Both the position numbers and the translations under genes were made by a program. From Methylobacterium durans (GTDB lineage: Bacteria > Pseudomonadota > Alphaproteobacteria > Rhizobiales > Beijerinckiaceae), in assembly GCF_003173715.1 (NCBI RefSeq), contig NZ_CP029550.1, positions 5,782,001 through 5,846,000 on the forward strand: 64,000 nt of DNA. The letters are read 5' to 3'. The notes beneath the pieces are model-generated. The model was not told the origin of the DNA. It made no database searches and saw only the letters and a program-made list of their open reading frames with translations. The first letter of the stretch is position 1. Each line of letters opens with the position of its first letter. Of the stretch, positions 17,401 through 26,791 are shown piece by piece.

Positions 17401-18488
17401 AGCGCCGCGGCGTTCGGGAAGATGGTCGGGTCGAGGACGACCGCCGCGTTGCTCAGGCGTTTGACGTCCAGGCCCTCGATCCCGCTGCCGACGCGCCCGT
17501 CGCCCTCGTTGGCGGTGACGAAGTACCGGACGCCGCCGACCGTGTAGCTCGCGATGGCGTCGGGCTGCAGCACGCTGGTGATGGCGGCGTCGCGGAGCGC
17601 GATGCCGTTCTGGTCGTTCGGGTCGAAGGCGTTGCCGGGAAGCGCGTGGTCGACGCCGCCGAGCGGCAGGAGGGCGATCGGGCGGCTCGCGGCCGGGTCG
17701 GTGAGGTCGAGCACCGCGACCGCGTTCACCTCCTGCAGCGTCACGTAGGCCCGGGTGCCGTCGGCCGAGACGGCGATGTACTCGGGCTCGATGTCGGCGG
17801 CGGCCGACACGCCGGGGAAGATCGCGATGCCGGCCGCGCGCAGATCGGCCTCGAAGCCGTTCAGAGCCTCGAAGGTGACCGCGCTGGCGAGGGCGGCGGC
17901 GCCCGCCCCGTCCGCGAGGCTGATGATGCTGACGCTGCCGTTCGGGTTGACGGCGGACGAGACCGCCTCCGCCTCGTTGGCGACGAGGAGCCGCGTTCCG
18001 TCCGGCGTGAAGGTGAGCTGGTCCGGCACCGGCCCGACCTGGACGAGCTTCTGCAGGGAGCCCGCGGTGTCGTAGAGCGCGACGGAGCCGTTCTCCGAGC
18101 GGACCGCGTTCTCGTAGGCGACCGCCACGATGCCGTTCTTGACGGCCACCGCGTTGACGGCGCCGTAGCCGGTCAGGCCGGAGAGCGCGATCTCGCCGGT
18201 CTTGGTGAGGCCACCGTCGGCCCCGATCCGCACGATGTCGACGCGGTTGGCGCCCGCATTCGTGATGTAGAGCTGGCCGCTGGCGGGGTCGAAGGACACG
18301 CTCTCGGCGTTGCCGGTGCCCGCCGCGAAGCTTGAGAGCCGCACGAGGTCGAGGCTGCCGGTGCCGATCGGAGCCGTCGCCGCGCCCGCGAGCGAGGGCG
18401 CCCGCGGCAGGATCGCGATCGAGCCGATGCTCGAGGCCGTGGTGGCCGGCGCCTCGTCCGGGGCCGCGAAGGTCGGCGTCGTGGGCAT
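11466..18488 (-). CDS. Giant secreted nuclease / 5'-nucleotidase (choice-of-anchor I, ExeM-like, UshA-like, RTX)
   Basis: 2340 aa from ATG 18488 (the frame is open 73 codons further, but that part has shadow composition). Approximate layout: 25-545 choice-of-anchor-I beta-propeller; 555-650 OB-fold; 815-1155 ExeM/NucH endonuclease with LGLTELENQ, NHFKSKSG, LLGDFNAY and SDHDP; 1165-1272 Ig-like; 1278-1620 calcineurin-type metallophosphatase (GNHEFDSG, GGGSHTLL); 1680-1905 5'-nucleotidase C-domain (NLGNLSADA, NGGGIRDS); 1975-2080 degenerate RTX; 2090-2340 six ~38-aa repeats with YLA-NPDVKAAG and EGRDP. No Sec signal, consistent with C-terminal type I export. It could turn extracellular DNA into nucleosides and phosphate in one chain. 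Its HASDWE replaces the usual ND-x-H metal motif. Confidence 0.85.
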   Translation of the reverse strand: MPTTPTFAAPDEAPATTASSIGSIAILPRAPSLAGAATAPIGTGSLDLVRLSSFAAGTGNAESVSFDPASGQLYITNAGANRVDIVRIGADGGLTKTGEIALSGLTGYGAVNAVAVKNGIVAVAYENAVRSENGSVALYDTAGSLQKLVQVGPVPDQLTFTPDGTRLLVANEAEAVSSAVNPNGSVSIISLADGAGAAALASAVTFEALNGFEADLRAAGIAIFPGVSAAADIEPEYIAVSADGTRAYVTLQEVNAVAVLDLTDPAASRPIALLPLGGVDHALPGNAFDPNDQNGIALRDAAITSVLQPDAIASYTVGGVRYFVTANEGDGRVGSGIEGLDVKRLSNAAVVLDPTIFPNAAALKASDLGRLNVLTKFGDTDGDGDLDQLYAFGGRGISIFRDNGDGTITKVRETGGEFEAITARDVPAIFNQNQGSGPDTRSDDKGPEPEGVTIGVVNGRTYAFVGLERTGGVMVYDVTDPANARYVTYRPPVSAAEAGPEVVTFISAADSPTGRALVVSANEVGNTTTVYEAQGITKIHEVQGAGAASPLVGRTVTLDAIVVGDFQNGDADGRRSLGGFYLQEEGADQDGDGATSEGIFVYEGAGNLLRDVAEGDRVRVTGTITEFNGESQIAITSAANIQVMQAGALSAAQVKAQAVTVSLPAAGTVGSGATAQPNLEAYEGMLVTLPQTLTITEQFNLDRFNEIRLAAGGRVESFTNEFEPDAAGYADYLAQAAARSIVYDDGLNGQNQPIGNLDGFNPYGTATAPRMGDTVTGLTGILGYGPSGAYRVRAVEDGDNSFVRENPRSAVPEDTGGTLKVGSLNVLNYFRTLDSDGSATGVKTAIGLDPRGANTAAEFDRQTEKLVNTLIATGADVLGLTELENQFQPGNPGNALEYLVGQLNLKAGAGTYAYVNPGAQLDQGQFLGGDAIAVGFLYKPSKVSVAMNTTIATLDDANVAAFDPALLQQSTLGHIFNGTNTSRVSLAVTFHEIATGEDVTAVINHFKSKSGAGTGADADQGDGQGAWQQQRELAAKALAEWVALKPTGTQDSDTILLGDFNAYLKEDALDVVKAGGFTNLAEDRLADPYSYVFDAAYGALDHAFASASLNRQVTGVTEWHVNADEADALDYNLDFNRDPAYFDVSVVARESDHDPVLVGLRLDQTGPRLVSATPADNAGTVARSADIVLTFSEAVRAGTGAITISDGAGDTRTIAVTDTAQVAISGSTVTINPTADLRAGAAYDVIVPAGAITDAAGNAFAGLAQDQLDFTTQGPSSMPYTLQILHASDWEAGLLATQRAANFAAIVDKLEDSTPNSITLSTGDGWIPSPFFIAGADPQLAATYNGIYNQLYGLSGAAAYARLAPSVGRADITIQNIIGVQAAVFGNHEFDSGPTEVANIIGANLGTAAGAADDTWVGAQFPYLSTNLNFSREAALAGLVNGNISDATFAATGPTSTQTGTGADKIAKSTILVENGERIAFIGATTQLEPLLTSLGNVTVDGFNGQDNIRLLADQINAEVDRVLAANPGLNKVIVGTHLQQLANEQALAPLLRNVDVLIGGGSHTLLADGDDRLLRGDTAGGGYPQFVTNASGQTLALVNTASEYSYVGRLTVTFDDQGNVIRDSVNPATSGAVAVDDATVAQLWGSTAAAFTPGSKGFLVREMIEGLDADNDGVQETVGIADIIRQQDGNILGRTSVYLEGRRGEVRTEETNLGNLSADANLWYAKQYDGAVTVSIKNGGGIRDSIGSFSTAGGGTAELPPAANLEAGKRAGDISQLDVTNSLRFNNNLALVTVTASELERILEHGVAAVAPGATLGQFTQIGGIRYAFDATKQSQTLDANGNVTREGQRIVSAAIVDDSGYILDTLVKDGQLVGDADRAIRVVTLDFLATGTAAAPGLGGDNYPFPAFGENKVALRDARPISLPDTETFAAQGSEQDALAEYLKAFYATNAYGQADTGPAGDIRIQNLALRADTVLQSGVAKTGTAGADTLQGTPFADLLRGAAGDDTIVNSAGDDILIGGQNADGSPGNDTLVFNTALADVTVTREGAFTIVTGPEGRDAIAGFERVQFTDTTVLLRDGGPGVDDLFYLAANKDVLRAGIDADAHYAASGWREGRDPNPLFSTNGYLAANPDVKAAGVNPLQHYLQYGMREGRDPSAAFDNEAYLAQNPDVKAAGFNPLAHYLEYGQAEGRTTTEAIGRAADIRGGFDAEHYLLANGDVARAASAAGADSFAFARSHFETFGWKEGRDPNAVFDTKGYLSAYGDVKAAGINPLTHFETFGWKEGRDPAREFDTSAYLAAYKDVAAAGVDPMQHYLQFGLYEGRSAFGDGTFQAGGIG

Positions 18489-19260
18489 GAGGAAACGTCT
18501 CGCAGCAGGCAGTCGGGGAAACGGAAGACGCGGGGGGACAGCGTCTGCCGGCGGGCGCGATGGGAGGGCGCGTCGGACGTGCGGAGGCCGCGGGAGGCGG
18601 CGTACGGGATCCGACAATGCCGTCCGGCCGCGCTCGTAGCTGTGCCGTGTAACGGTCACATGACGGCGCCGGCTAAGGACTCGCGCAGGCCGCGGGCAGC
18701 AGAACACGCCATCCTCAAGGCCGCGATAGCGGTACGGCGAGATGATCGCGGCCGCGGGGACGGTCTTTGCGGGTCGACGACATCGTTAATTCTGTCGCTT
18801 CTTTCCACAGCGGCGCGACGACATCCGAAATCCGGCGCAACCGCACGGAAACGGACGAAGCATCCCGGCGCCGCCGCGCGGAGCCTCTTCGGCACGGCGG
18901 CGGGCGCGCCTTAACCATCCCGCGGCGGGAACTAGCCCGCGGCCCCGAGGAGCGGGCCGCGCGACAGGCCGGCGGACGCCCGCGCAAGAGATCGCCTGAT
19001 GAATTGACGTCCTGCGACAGCGGATAATCCGCCCAATTTCGATAAAAATCGTACTAGAACCACGGTCTAGTTAGTAATAGAGGCGTCGTTTTAGGTACAA
19101 TTTATGTCTATTCAGTCCGTTAAACGTTCTTTAACAGCTTCATTAGGCCGAAAGACCGGCGAAATCTGTCCGTCAGCAGTCACTTCGACGCAGCATCCGT
19201 GCATCCCGCGCGTGTGCTCGTTCCCGTCGTGCCGCCCGGACATCTTCTTGGGAGGCTGTT
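18489..19260. promoter_or_regulatory. Shared intergenic region between two divergent giant secreted-protein genes
   Basis: 770 bp without a credible ORF. An AT-rich island at about 19030-19140, unusual in this GC-rich window, contains an imperfect dyad ACTAGA / TCTAGT (19053-19058, 19066-19071) and lies ~130-200 bp before the peroxidase start, so it is the best promoter/operator candidate for that gene. A second AT-richer patch (18780-18810) may serve the minus-strand gene. No pho-box-like direct repeat was recognised by eye. Confidence 0.5.
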
Positions 19261-22200
19261 ATGGTTGCTCTCGTCAAGCACGACCTCGAATTCATTCTCC
19301 GTCAGATCAAGATCGCGGAGGCGAATTCGGAGGCGCATTCCGGGGCGCAGGCGAAGGCGCTCACCGCGATCTACGTGGACGCGAACGGCAACATCGTCGC
19401 CTCCACGGCGCCCGAGGCCGCCCTCGCCATCAGCCACCCGCTCGCGCCCTACGGGCTGCGCACGGTCGACGGCAGCTACAACAACCTGATCGCGGGCCGC
19501 GAGCAATGGGGCGCGGCCGACAACCCGTTCCCGCGGATCACGGACCCCTACTGGCGCAACGAGACGGACGACAGCATCTCCTTCGGGCCGGGCGCCGTGC
19601 TCACCGACGGCAATTACGGCGAGATGGGCGCCCCCCCTGCCCCGACCCGCGGTCTCGGCGGCGGCACCGTGGTCGACGCCGACCCCCGCATCATCTCGAA
19701 CCTGATCGTCGACCAGACTCTGAACAACCCCGCCGCCATCTACGCGGCGCTGATCCACTCGGGCTACACGGGCGCCGATCTCGGCGCCGCCCTCCAGGAG
19801 ATCATCGGCGCGCACAAGGTGGTCGCGCCCAAGCAGACGGCCGCCGATGCGGCTGCCGCCGCCGCAGAGACCGCCGAGCAGGCCGCAGCCACCGCCCGCG
19901 CCGGCGCCGATACCGCCCAGAGCAACGCCAACGCTGCGTCAGCTGCCGCCACTGCAGCGCAGAACGCCTACGATGCCGCTGCTGCCGCTACGGATCCGGT
20001 GACCTCTCCGGAGATGCTCGCCGACCTCTTGTTGGCCGCGACCAACGCCGCTGTAGCCGCCGACTTGGCGGGGACCGCCGCAACGAATGCAGACGCGCTG
20101 GCCGATGCGGCCGAGGCAGCAGCCGGCACCGCGCAAACGAATGCTGATGGCGCGGCTGCCACTCTGACGGCCGCCAAGGCGGATCTCGCCGCGCTGCTGG
20201 CCGGGCACAAGATCACGATGGAGGGCCAGTCCGTCGTCATCCCGAACGTGTCGCCGGACGAAGGCCTGTCGGCCCCCTACAATTCCTGGTTCACGCTGTT
20301 CGGCCAGTTCTTCGATCACGGCCTCGACCTCGTGACCAAGGGCGGCAACGGCACGATCTACATCCCGCTGCAGCCCGACGACCCGCTCTACAACCCTGCC
20401 TCGCCGAACACGAACTTCATGGTCCTCACCCGCGCGCCGGAAGGGGCCGACAACCTGACGACGCCCTGGGTCGACCAGAACCAGACCTACACGTCGAGCG
20501 CCTCGCACCAGCTCTTCCTGCGCGAGTACGCCATGGTCGACGGCAAGCCGCTCGCCACCGGCAAGCTCCTGGAGGGTGACCGCGGCCTCGCCACCTGGGC
20601 GGACGTGAAGGAGCAGGCCCGCACCAAGCTCGGCATCGACCTCGCCGACACCGACGTCTCGAACATCCCGCTCTTCGTGATGGACGCCTACGGCGAGTTC
20701 GTGCGTGGGCCGAACGGCCTCCCGCAGATGGTGATCTCGCTCGGCGCCGACAACACGTTCGGCGGGACCGGCGCCAATGCCGACGTGTTCGTCGAGGGCA
20801 GCCTGGCGAGCCCGATCTCGACCGCCAACGCGGTCCGGACCGGCCACGCCTTCCTCGACGACATCGCGCACGCCGCGGTCCCGGGGACGCTCTACGACCA
20901 CGACGGCAATCCGGCGACCCCGATGGTGGCAGTCCAGGCGGATGCGGACGGCGTCGCCGGCAACGCCATCGGCTTCGATTCCCGCGGCAACAAGGTCGCC
21001 TACGACAACGAGCTCCTCGACGCCCACTACATCACGGGCGACGGGCGCGGGAACGAGAATATCGGCCTGTCGGCCGTCCACCATGTGTTCCATTCGGAGC
21101 ACAACCACATGGTGCAGCAGGTCAAGGACATCGCCCTCGCCTCCGGCGACCTCGCCTTCCTCAACGAGTGGCTGCGGGTCGACGTGACCGCGATCCCGAC
21201 CACCCCGGAGGCCATCGCCGCCCTGCAATGGGACGGCGAGCGCCTGTTCCAGTCGGCCCGCTTCACGACCGAGATGCAGTACCAGCACCTCGTCTTCGAG
21301 GAGTTCGCCCGCAAGGTCCAGCCGGACGTCGACGCCTTCGTGTTCAACCCGTCGATCGACATCAACCCGGCGATCTTCGCCGAGTTCGCCCACGTCGTGT
21401 ACCGCTTCGGCCACTCGATGCTGCGCGAGACCGTCGACCAGATCGACGGTGACGGCAACCTGAACCCGATGAAGCTGTTCGACGCCTTCCTGAACCCGCT
21501 GGCGTTCGGCTCCGAGACGATCGGCCACGACGTCGCGGCCGGCGCCATCGTGCGCGGCATGACGGCCCAGGTCGGCAACGAGATCGACGAGTTCGTCACC
21601 CACGTGCTGCGCAACCAGCTCGTCGGCATCCCCCTCGACCTCGCCGCCCTCAACATCGCCCGCGGCCGCGACACCGGCATCCCGCCGCTCAACGAGGCGC
21701 GCCGCCAGTTCAAGGAGGCGGCCAACGGCGACAGCCAGCTCGACGCCTATGCGAACTGGACCGACTTCGCCCTGAACCTCAAGAACCCCGCCTCGATCGT
21801 GAACTTCATCGCGGCCTACGGCACGCATGGCTCGATCACCGCCGCGGCGAGCGTGGAGGCGAAGCGCGACGCGGCCATGAAGCTCGTCTTCGGCGACGAG
21901 ACGCTGACGGGGTCCGCCAAGGCCGCGTTCGACGCCGACCGCTCCGCCTTCCTCAACGCCCGGGGCGCCTACGCCAACGATGCGAAGCTCGGCGGCCTCG
22001 AGGACATCGACCTCTGGGTCGGCGGCATGGCCGAGAAGAAGATGGCCTTCGGCGGCATGCTGGGCTCGACCTTCTCGTTCATCTTCGAGCTGCAGCTCGA
22101 GAACCTCCAGAACGCCGACCGGTTCTACTACCTGTCCCGCGTCCAGGGCCTGAACTTCCTCAACGAGCTGGAGAACAACTCCTTCTCCAAGATCGTGCTC

Positions 22201-24194
22201 AACAACACCGATCTCGGCGAGACCGGCTACGCGCTGCCCGGTGACATCTTCTCGACGCCGGACCACGTCCTCTACGTGGACAAGAATGTCCAGACGAAGT
22301 TCGGCTACGCCGACCCGGTCCAGGACGACCCCTACCTGCAGGCGCTCTCGCCGATGGTGGAGCGCATCGACGCCAACAACGACGGCGTCGCCGAGTACAT
22401 CCGCGTCAACACCAACGACCACGTCCTGATCCAGGGCACCAACGGCAACGACCACATCGTCGCCGGCGGCGGCGACGACTCGGTCTGGGGCCGGGACGGC
22501 GACGACCGGATCGAGGCGGGCTACGGCGTCGACAAGATCCACGGCGGCAAGGGTGACGACATCATCACCAACAGCGGCACGGATATCGGCGAAGTGGACA
22601 TGCTCCACGGCGAGGAGGGCAACGACGTCATCCACGCCGGCTCCGGCCTCGCCCTCGTCTTCGGCAACCAGGGCCAGGACTTCATCATCACGGGTCCGGA
22701 CGGCAAGGAGGCCTTCGGCGGCACCGGCAACGACTTCATCCTCGGCGGCGAGGGCGGCGACTTCCTCCTCGGCAACGAGGGCGACGACTGGATCGAGGCG
22801 GGCAACGGCTTCGACACCACGGCCGGCGACAACTCGGAACTGTTCTTCAACTCGACCATCATCGGCCACGACGTGATGTTCGCGGGCGAGAACGAGCACG
22901 ATTTCGACGCCGAATCCGGCGACGACATCATGGTCCAGGGCGAGTCCGTCATGCGCAACGAGGGCATGTGGGGCTTCGACTGGGCGATCCACAAGTTCCA
23001 CAATCAGGGCGCCGACGACGACCTGATGCGCCCGATCTTCACCACCGACCAGCAGGACATCCTGCGCGACCGGTTCGACGCGGTGGAGGCGCTCTCGGGC
23101 TGGGACCAGAACGACCTGCTCAAGGGTGACAACCGCGGCTCGGCGGACCCGGCCGCCGAGCCCGAGGTCGGCGAGAACCCGAACCTCGCGGGCGCCGAGA
23201 ACACCATGGTCAAGCACGAGCTGACCCAGGCCGGCGTCGACCGGATCGCGGGCCTGCGCGCCGTGCTCGGCGACTGGGTCGCGGCCAAGCCGACGGGCGC
23301 CAACGTCGACCTCGAGGCGATCATCGCCTTCGACGACGGCAACATCCTGCTCGGCGGCGGCGGCAGCGACGTGATCGAGGGCCGCGGCGGCAACGACGTC
23401 ATCGACGGCGACCGCTGGCTCAACGTCCGCATCCTCATCGAGAAGGGCGGCGTGCGCTACACCGCCGACGGCATGGCCAAGAAGGTCTACCTCGAGAGCG
23501 ATCTCGTGGAGGGCGTCCTGAAGCCCAACGCGGTGGCGCAGTTCGGCGGCACCACCCTCGACGCGCTGATGCTGAGCCGCACCCTCAACCCGGGCCAGCT
23601 CTCCATCGTCCGCGAGGTGGTCAAGGACGACGGCCTCGGCGACGTCGACATCGCGGTCTACTCGGACGTGGTGGCGAATTACAGCTTCGCCCGCAACAGC
23701 GACGGCTCGATCCGGATCACGCACGACACGCTGTCGGCCGGGATCGTCGTCTCGGACGGCGTCGACAAGCTCTGGAACATCGAGCGTCTGCGCTTCGCCG
23801 ACGGCGAGTTCTCGGTGCGCGAGCTCGTCAACTTCCCGGCCACGGGCGTTCCGGTGATCGTCGACCCGACCCCCACCAACGGGCTCGTGTCGCCGACCGA
23901 GGGCCAGCCCCTCAGCGTCACCACGGCGGGCATCGCGGACGAGAACGGCCTCGGCGCCTTCTCGTACCGGTGGGAGCGCTCCGCCGACGGCGGGGCCACC
24001 TGGATCGCCATTCCCGGGCCGCCGGGGCCGGCCAGACCTTCACGCCGAACGAGGGCCTCCTCGGCTTCGGCAGCCAGGTCGGGAACATCCTGCGGGTCGG
24101 GGTCACGTTCACGGACGGTGACGGTCACCTGGAGACGGTGTTCTCGGCTCCGACGGGCGTCGTCGGCGACAACTGGAACGGCATCCCCTCGTGA
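19261..24194 (+). pseudogene. Animal-heme-peroxidase-like secreted protein with RTX repeats, frameshifted
   Basis: ATG 19261 with GGGAGG 5 nt before it. Residues ~1-190 start the peroxidase fold. ~190-315 are an Ala-rich low-complexity helix (AADAAAAAAETAEQAAATA). The peroxidase continues with FGQFFDHGLD (distal His 353) and YRFGHSML (proximal His ~718). ~1059-1395 hold RTX nonapeptides (GGGDDSVWG, GGKGDDI). At 24016-24018 one G is missing from CCCGGG; the protein then resumes as AGAGQTFTPNEGLLGFG in another frame to TGA 24194. Normal relatives run on into RTX/DUF4214, so this and the next gene are probably one ~2270-aa protein. Bacterial members are exported, calcium-binding peroxidases. Confidence 0.8.
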
Positions 24195-26068
24195 ACAACA
24201 CCTTCACCGGCACGGCGGGCGACGACATCGCCACGGGCGTCAGCCCCGTGCTCATCTTCGGCGGCAACGACACGCTGAACGGCAACGCGGGCAACGACGT
24301 CCTGAACGGGGCGGGCGGCACCGACACGCTGAGCGGCGGGGCGGGCGACGACCGGCTCGACGGCGGGGCGGGCACCGACACGGCGGTCTTCGCCGGCACC
24401 GTGCGCAGCTTCACCTTCGGCCTGAACGGCCAGGGCCAGCTCGTCGTCACCGACCTGACCGGCGCGGAAGGGATCGACACCCTCACCACGATCGAGCAGC
24501 TGCGCTTCGCCGGCACCACCTACGCCCTCCTCAACGGGACCAACACGGGGGCGACCCAGAACGGCGGCACCGGCGCCGACCTCATCCTGGGCCACGGCGG
24601 CGCCGACACGCTCAACGGGGCCGGCGGCAACGACGTCCTCGCGGGCGGGGCGGGCAACGACACCGTCAATGGCGGGGCCGGCAACGACACCCTGCTCTGG
24701 CGGGTCGGCGACGGCCGCGACTTCATGGACGGCGGCGCCAACGTGGACACCGTCCACATCGGCGGCGACGGCACCGCCGAGACCTTCCGCGTCTACTCCC
24801 GCACCGAGGCGCTCGCCGCGGGCCTGTCGGGCCTCAACGCCAACACGGAGATCGTGATCACCCGCAACGGCACCACCAACGCCGCGATCATCGCCGAACT
24901 CGACAACATCGAGGAGATCGTGATCAGCGGCTTCGGCGGCGGCGACACCTTCACGCCGATCGGCAGCTTCGCCGGCACGAGCCTCCTGACCAGCACCATC
25001 ACCCTCGAAGGCTCGCAGGACGACGACGTGGTGGACATCTCCGGCCTCACCTCGGAGCACCGCATCGTCTTCCGCACCAACGGCGGCGACGACCGGGTCA
25101 TCGGCGCGCTGCGCCAGCAGGACGTGATCGAGCTCGCCGCGGGCCTCGCGCCCGACACCTGCGACACCGACGAGAACGAGGACGGCACCCACACGGTCTC
25201 CGGCGGCGGCCACAGCGTCACCTACGGAGCGGAAGGCAACCCGATCGTCCGCGGCGAGACCGAGTGGGAGGATCCGAGCGACGATCACCCCAGCCTGTTC
25301 CACCACCGCGAGCATTTCGGCAGCGTGAGCCACGACGTGCACAGCGCCGCGGGCGAGGTCTACGCCCTCTACGACGCCGTGTTCGACCGGGCCTGCGACG
25401 TCGGCGGCCAGCAATACTGGACCGAGGCGCGCGGCAACGGCCTCTCGCTTCGCGACCTCGCGGACACCCTGCTGCGCTCCGGGGAGGGCCAGTCGCATCT
25501 CGGCCAAGCGGACGACCGCGCCTTCGTCGAGAGCCTCTACCACACGGCGCTCGGCCGCGAGGGCGACACCGGAGGCACGGCGTACTGGACGGAGGCGCTC
25601 GGCGACGGCCTGTCGCGGGCCGATGCGATCCTCGCCTTCGCCTTCTCCGAGGAGAACCTCGCCGATCTGCAGCCGGCCTACACCTACGGTGTGTTCACGG
25701 CGGACAAGGACGCGGGCGGCGCGGCGCGGCTCTACTACGGCCTCCTCGACCGGGCGCCCGACGCGGACGGGCTCGCGGCCTGGACCGCCGCGCTGAAGGG
25801 CGGCCTCTCCGAGGTCGGCACGGCGCAGGCCTTCCTCGACTCGGCCGAGTACAAGGGCAAGTACGGGGGCCTGTCCAACGAGGACTTCGTGGAGCGCCTC
25901 TACAAGAACGCCCTCGGCCGCGACGCCGAGGACGAGGGGCTCGACTACTGGACGGGAGCCCTGGAGGCGGGCGCCTCCCGCGCCTCGGTCGCCACGAGCA
26001 TCAGCCAGAGCCTCGAAGCGCAGCGCTGCCTGGTCTCGCAGATCGAGGAGGGCTGGCACCTCGTCTGA
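24191..26068 (+). CDS. RTX / DUF4214 secreted protein (probable C-terminal part of the peroxidase)
   Basis: The frame opens at GTG 24191, whose GTGA overlaps the TGA of the preceding gene. 625 aa. Residues ~1-190 hold RTX repeats (GGNDTLNGNAGNDVL, LSGGAGDDRLDGGAG). ~200-370 is a beta-rich region. ~395-615 contain four DUF4214 units, recognisable by Y-x-x-x-x-x-R-x-x-D-x-x-G-x-x-x-W (LYHTALGREGDTGGTAYW, LYYGLLDRAPDADGLAAW, LYKNALGRDAEDEGLDYW). The sequence VVGDNWNGIPS/VNNTFTGTAGDD would read through if one C were added at 24185-24190, so I think it is the natural tail of the peroxidase; separate translation by stop-start coupling is the alternative. Confidence 0.75.
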   Translation: MNNTFTGTAGDDIATGVSPVLIFGGNDTLNGNAGNDVLNGAGGTDTLSGGAGDDRLDGGAGTDTAVFAGTVRSFTFGLNGQGQLVVTDLTGAEGIDTLTTIEQLRFAGTTYALLNGTNTGATQNGGTGADLILGHGGADTLNGAGGNDVLAGGAGNDTVNGGAGNDTLLWRVGDGRDFMDGGANVDTVHIGGDGTAETFRVYSRTEALAAGLSGLNANTEIVITRNGTTNAAIIAELDNIEEIVISGFGGGDTFTPIGSFAGTSLLTSTITLEGSQDDDVVDISGLTSEHRIVFRTNGGDDRVIGALRQQDVIELAAGLAPDTCDTDENEDGTHTVSGGGHSVTYGAEGNPIVRGETEWEDPSDDHPSLFHHREHFGSVSHDVHSAAGEVYALYDAVFDRACDVGGQQYWTEARGNGLSLRDLADTLLRSGEGQSHLGQADDRAFVESLYHTALGREGDTGGTAYWTEALGDGLSRADAILAFAFSEENLADLQPAYTYGVFTADKDAGGAARLYYGLLDRAPDADGLAAWTAALKGGLSEVGTAQAFLDSAEYKGKYGGLSNEDFVERLYKNALGRDAEDEGLDYWTGALEAGASRASVATSISQSLEAQRCLVSQIEEGWHLV

Positions 26069-26080
26069 TCCGCAGACGAT

Positions 26081-26109
26081 CCCCGGCGCCGCCAGCCTCG
26101 GCGCCGGGG
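26081..26109 (+). terminator. GC-rich hairpin after the RTX/DUF4214 gene
   Basis: CCCCGGCGCC (26081-26090) pairs with GGCGCCGGGG (26100-26109), 9-nt loop, 13 nt after the stop; no T-run. The remainder to 26382 has a near-direct repeat of GCCGCGGGCGCC but no gene. Confidence 0.5.
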
Positions 26110-26382
26110 CTCTCGAGCCGGGGGAACCCCGGCCGGGCGCGCGGGGCGGGCGGATCCTTCCGGCCGCCCCGCCGCATGAGCAGCGTCGACCTCACGAAGA
26201 CCCCGCACGTCAGTCCCTCACGACGTCTCCTTGGCTCCTCTCTCCCGCGAGTCGACCGTGCCGACAGGTTCCACGCCCACCGACCAGACCCGACGCGCCG
26301 CGGGCGCCAACCAGACCAAACACGCCGCGGGCGCCGGCCTGCTCCGGGCGTCGCGGCGTCCCGCCGAGGCCGGACCCGCGCG

Positions 26383-26655
26383 ATGAGCGATCCCGCCGCC
26401 AGCCTCGACCGCGCGGCCTGCCTCGACGAGCAGATCTCGTTCGCGCTCCGCACCGCCGCCGCCGTCCACGAGGAGAACGGCAACGTCGCGACCGCCGAGG
26501 AACTGCGGGCGCAGGCCCGGCACCACTCGCTCCGGGCGATGCGGCTGCGGGCGCTCTCGGAAGTCCGATCCGCGGAAGTCCGATCCGGGGAAGTCCGATC
26601 AGCGGAGGCGGAGGCCGGCCCGCCCGGCGGCCTCGCGCGGAGTGCCTGGGCCTGA
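26383..26655 (+). CDS. Hypothetical helical protein with 15-bp tandem repeat
   Basis: 90 aa from ATG 26383 (MSDPAASLDRAACLDEQ). Predicted helical throughout (SFALRTAAAVHEENGNVATAEELRAQARHH), similar in feel to small lineage-specific proteins. Near the C-terminus EVRSA-EVRSG-EVRSA is coded by three near-identical 15-bp units (26566-26610). No known family. The frame connects upstream to the frameshifted peroxidase frame, but that is coincidence. Confidence 0.5.
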   Translation: MSDPAASLDRAACLDEQISFALRTAAAVHEENGNVATAEELRAQARHHSLRAMRLRALSEVRSAEVRSGEVRSAEAEAGPPGGLARSAWA

Positions 26656-26791
26656 CGCCCGAGCGGTTCGCACGGGGCTTGCAGGGCCCGATGCCCGGTT
26701 TACGCCGGCCCTCCCGCCCGCCATGCTCGCGCGCCGGCGCAGAGCCGGAGACGACGGCGTCGGTCGGGACGGGCACGGGAGCGGTTCGCGG

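Noticed and set aside
19939-23724. 1261-aa minus-strand ORF opposite the peroxidase gene
   Set aside because: Composition (Val/Asp/His/Arg-rich with no domain) is the mirror of GC3-rich coding DNA on the plus strand, where the peroxidase and RTX motifs are clear.
24125-26059. 644-aa minus-strand ORF opposite the RTX/DUF4214 gene
   Set aside because: Shadow of the DUF4214 repeats on the plus strand.
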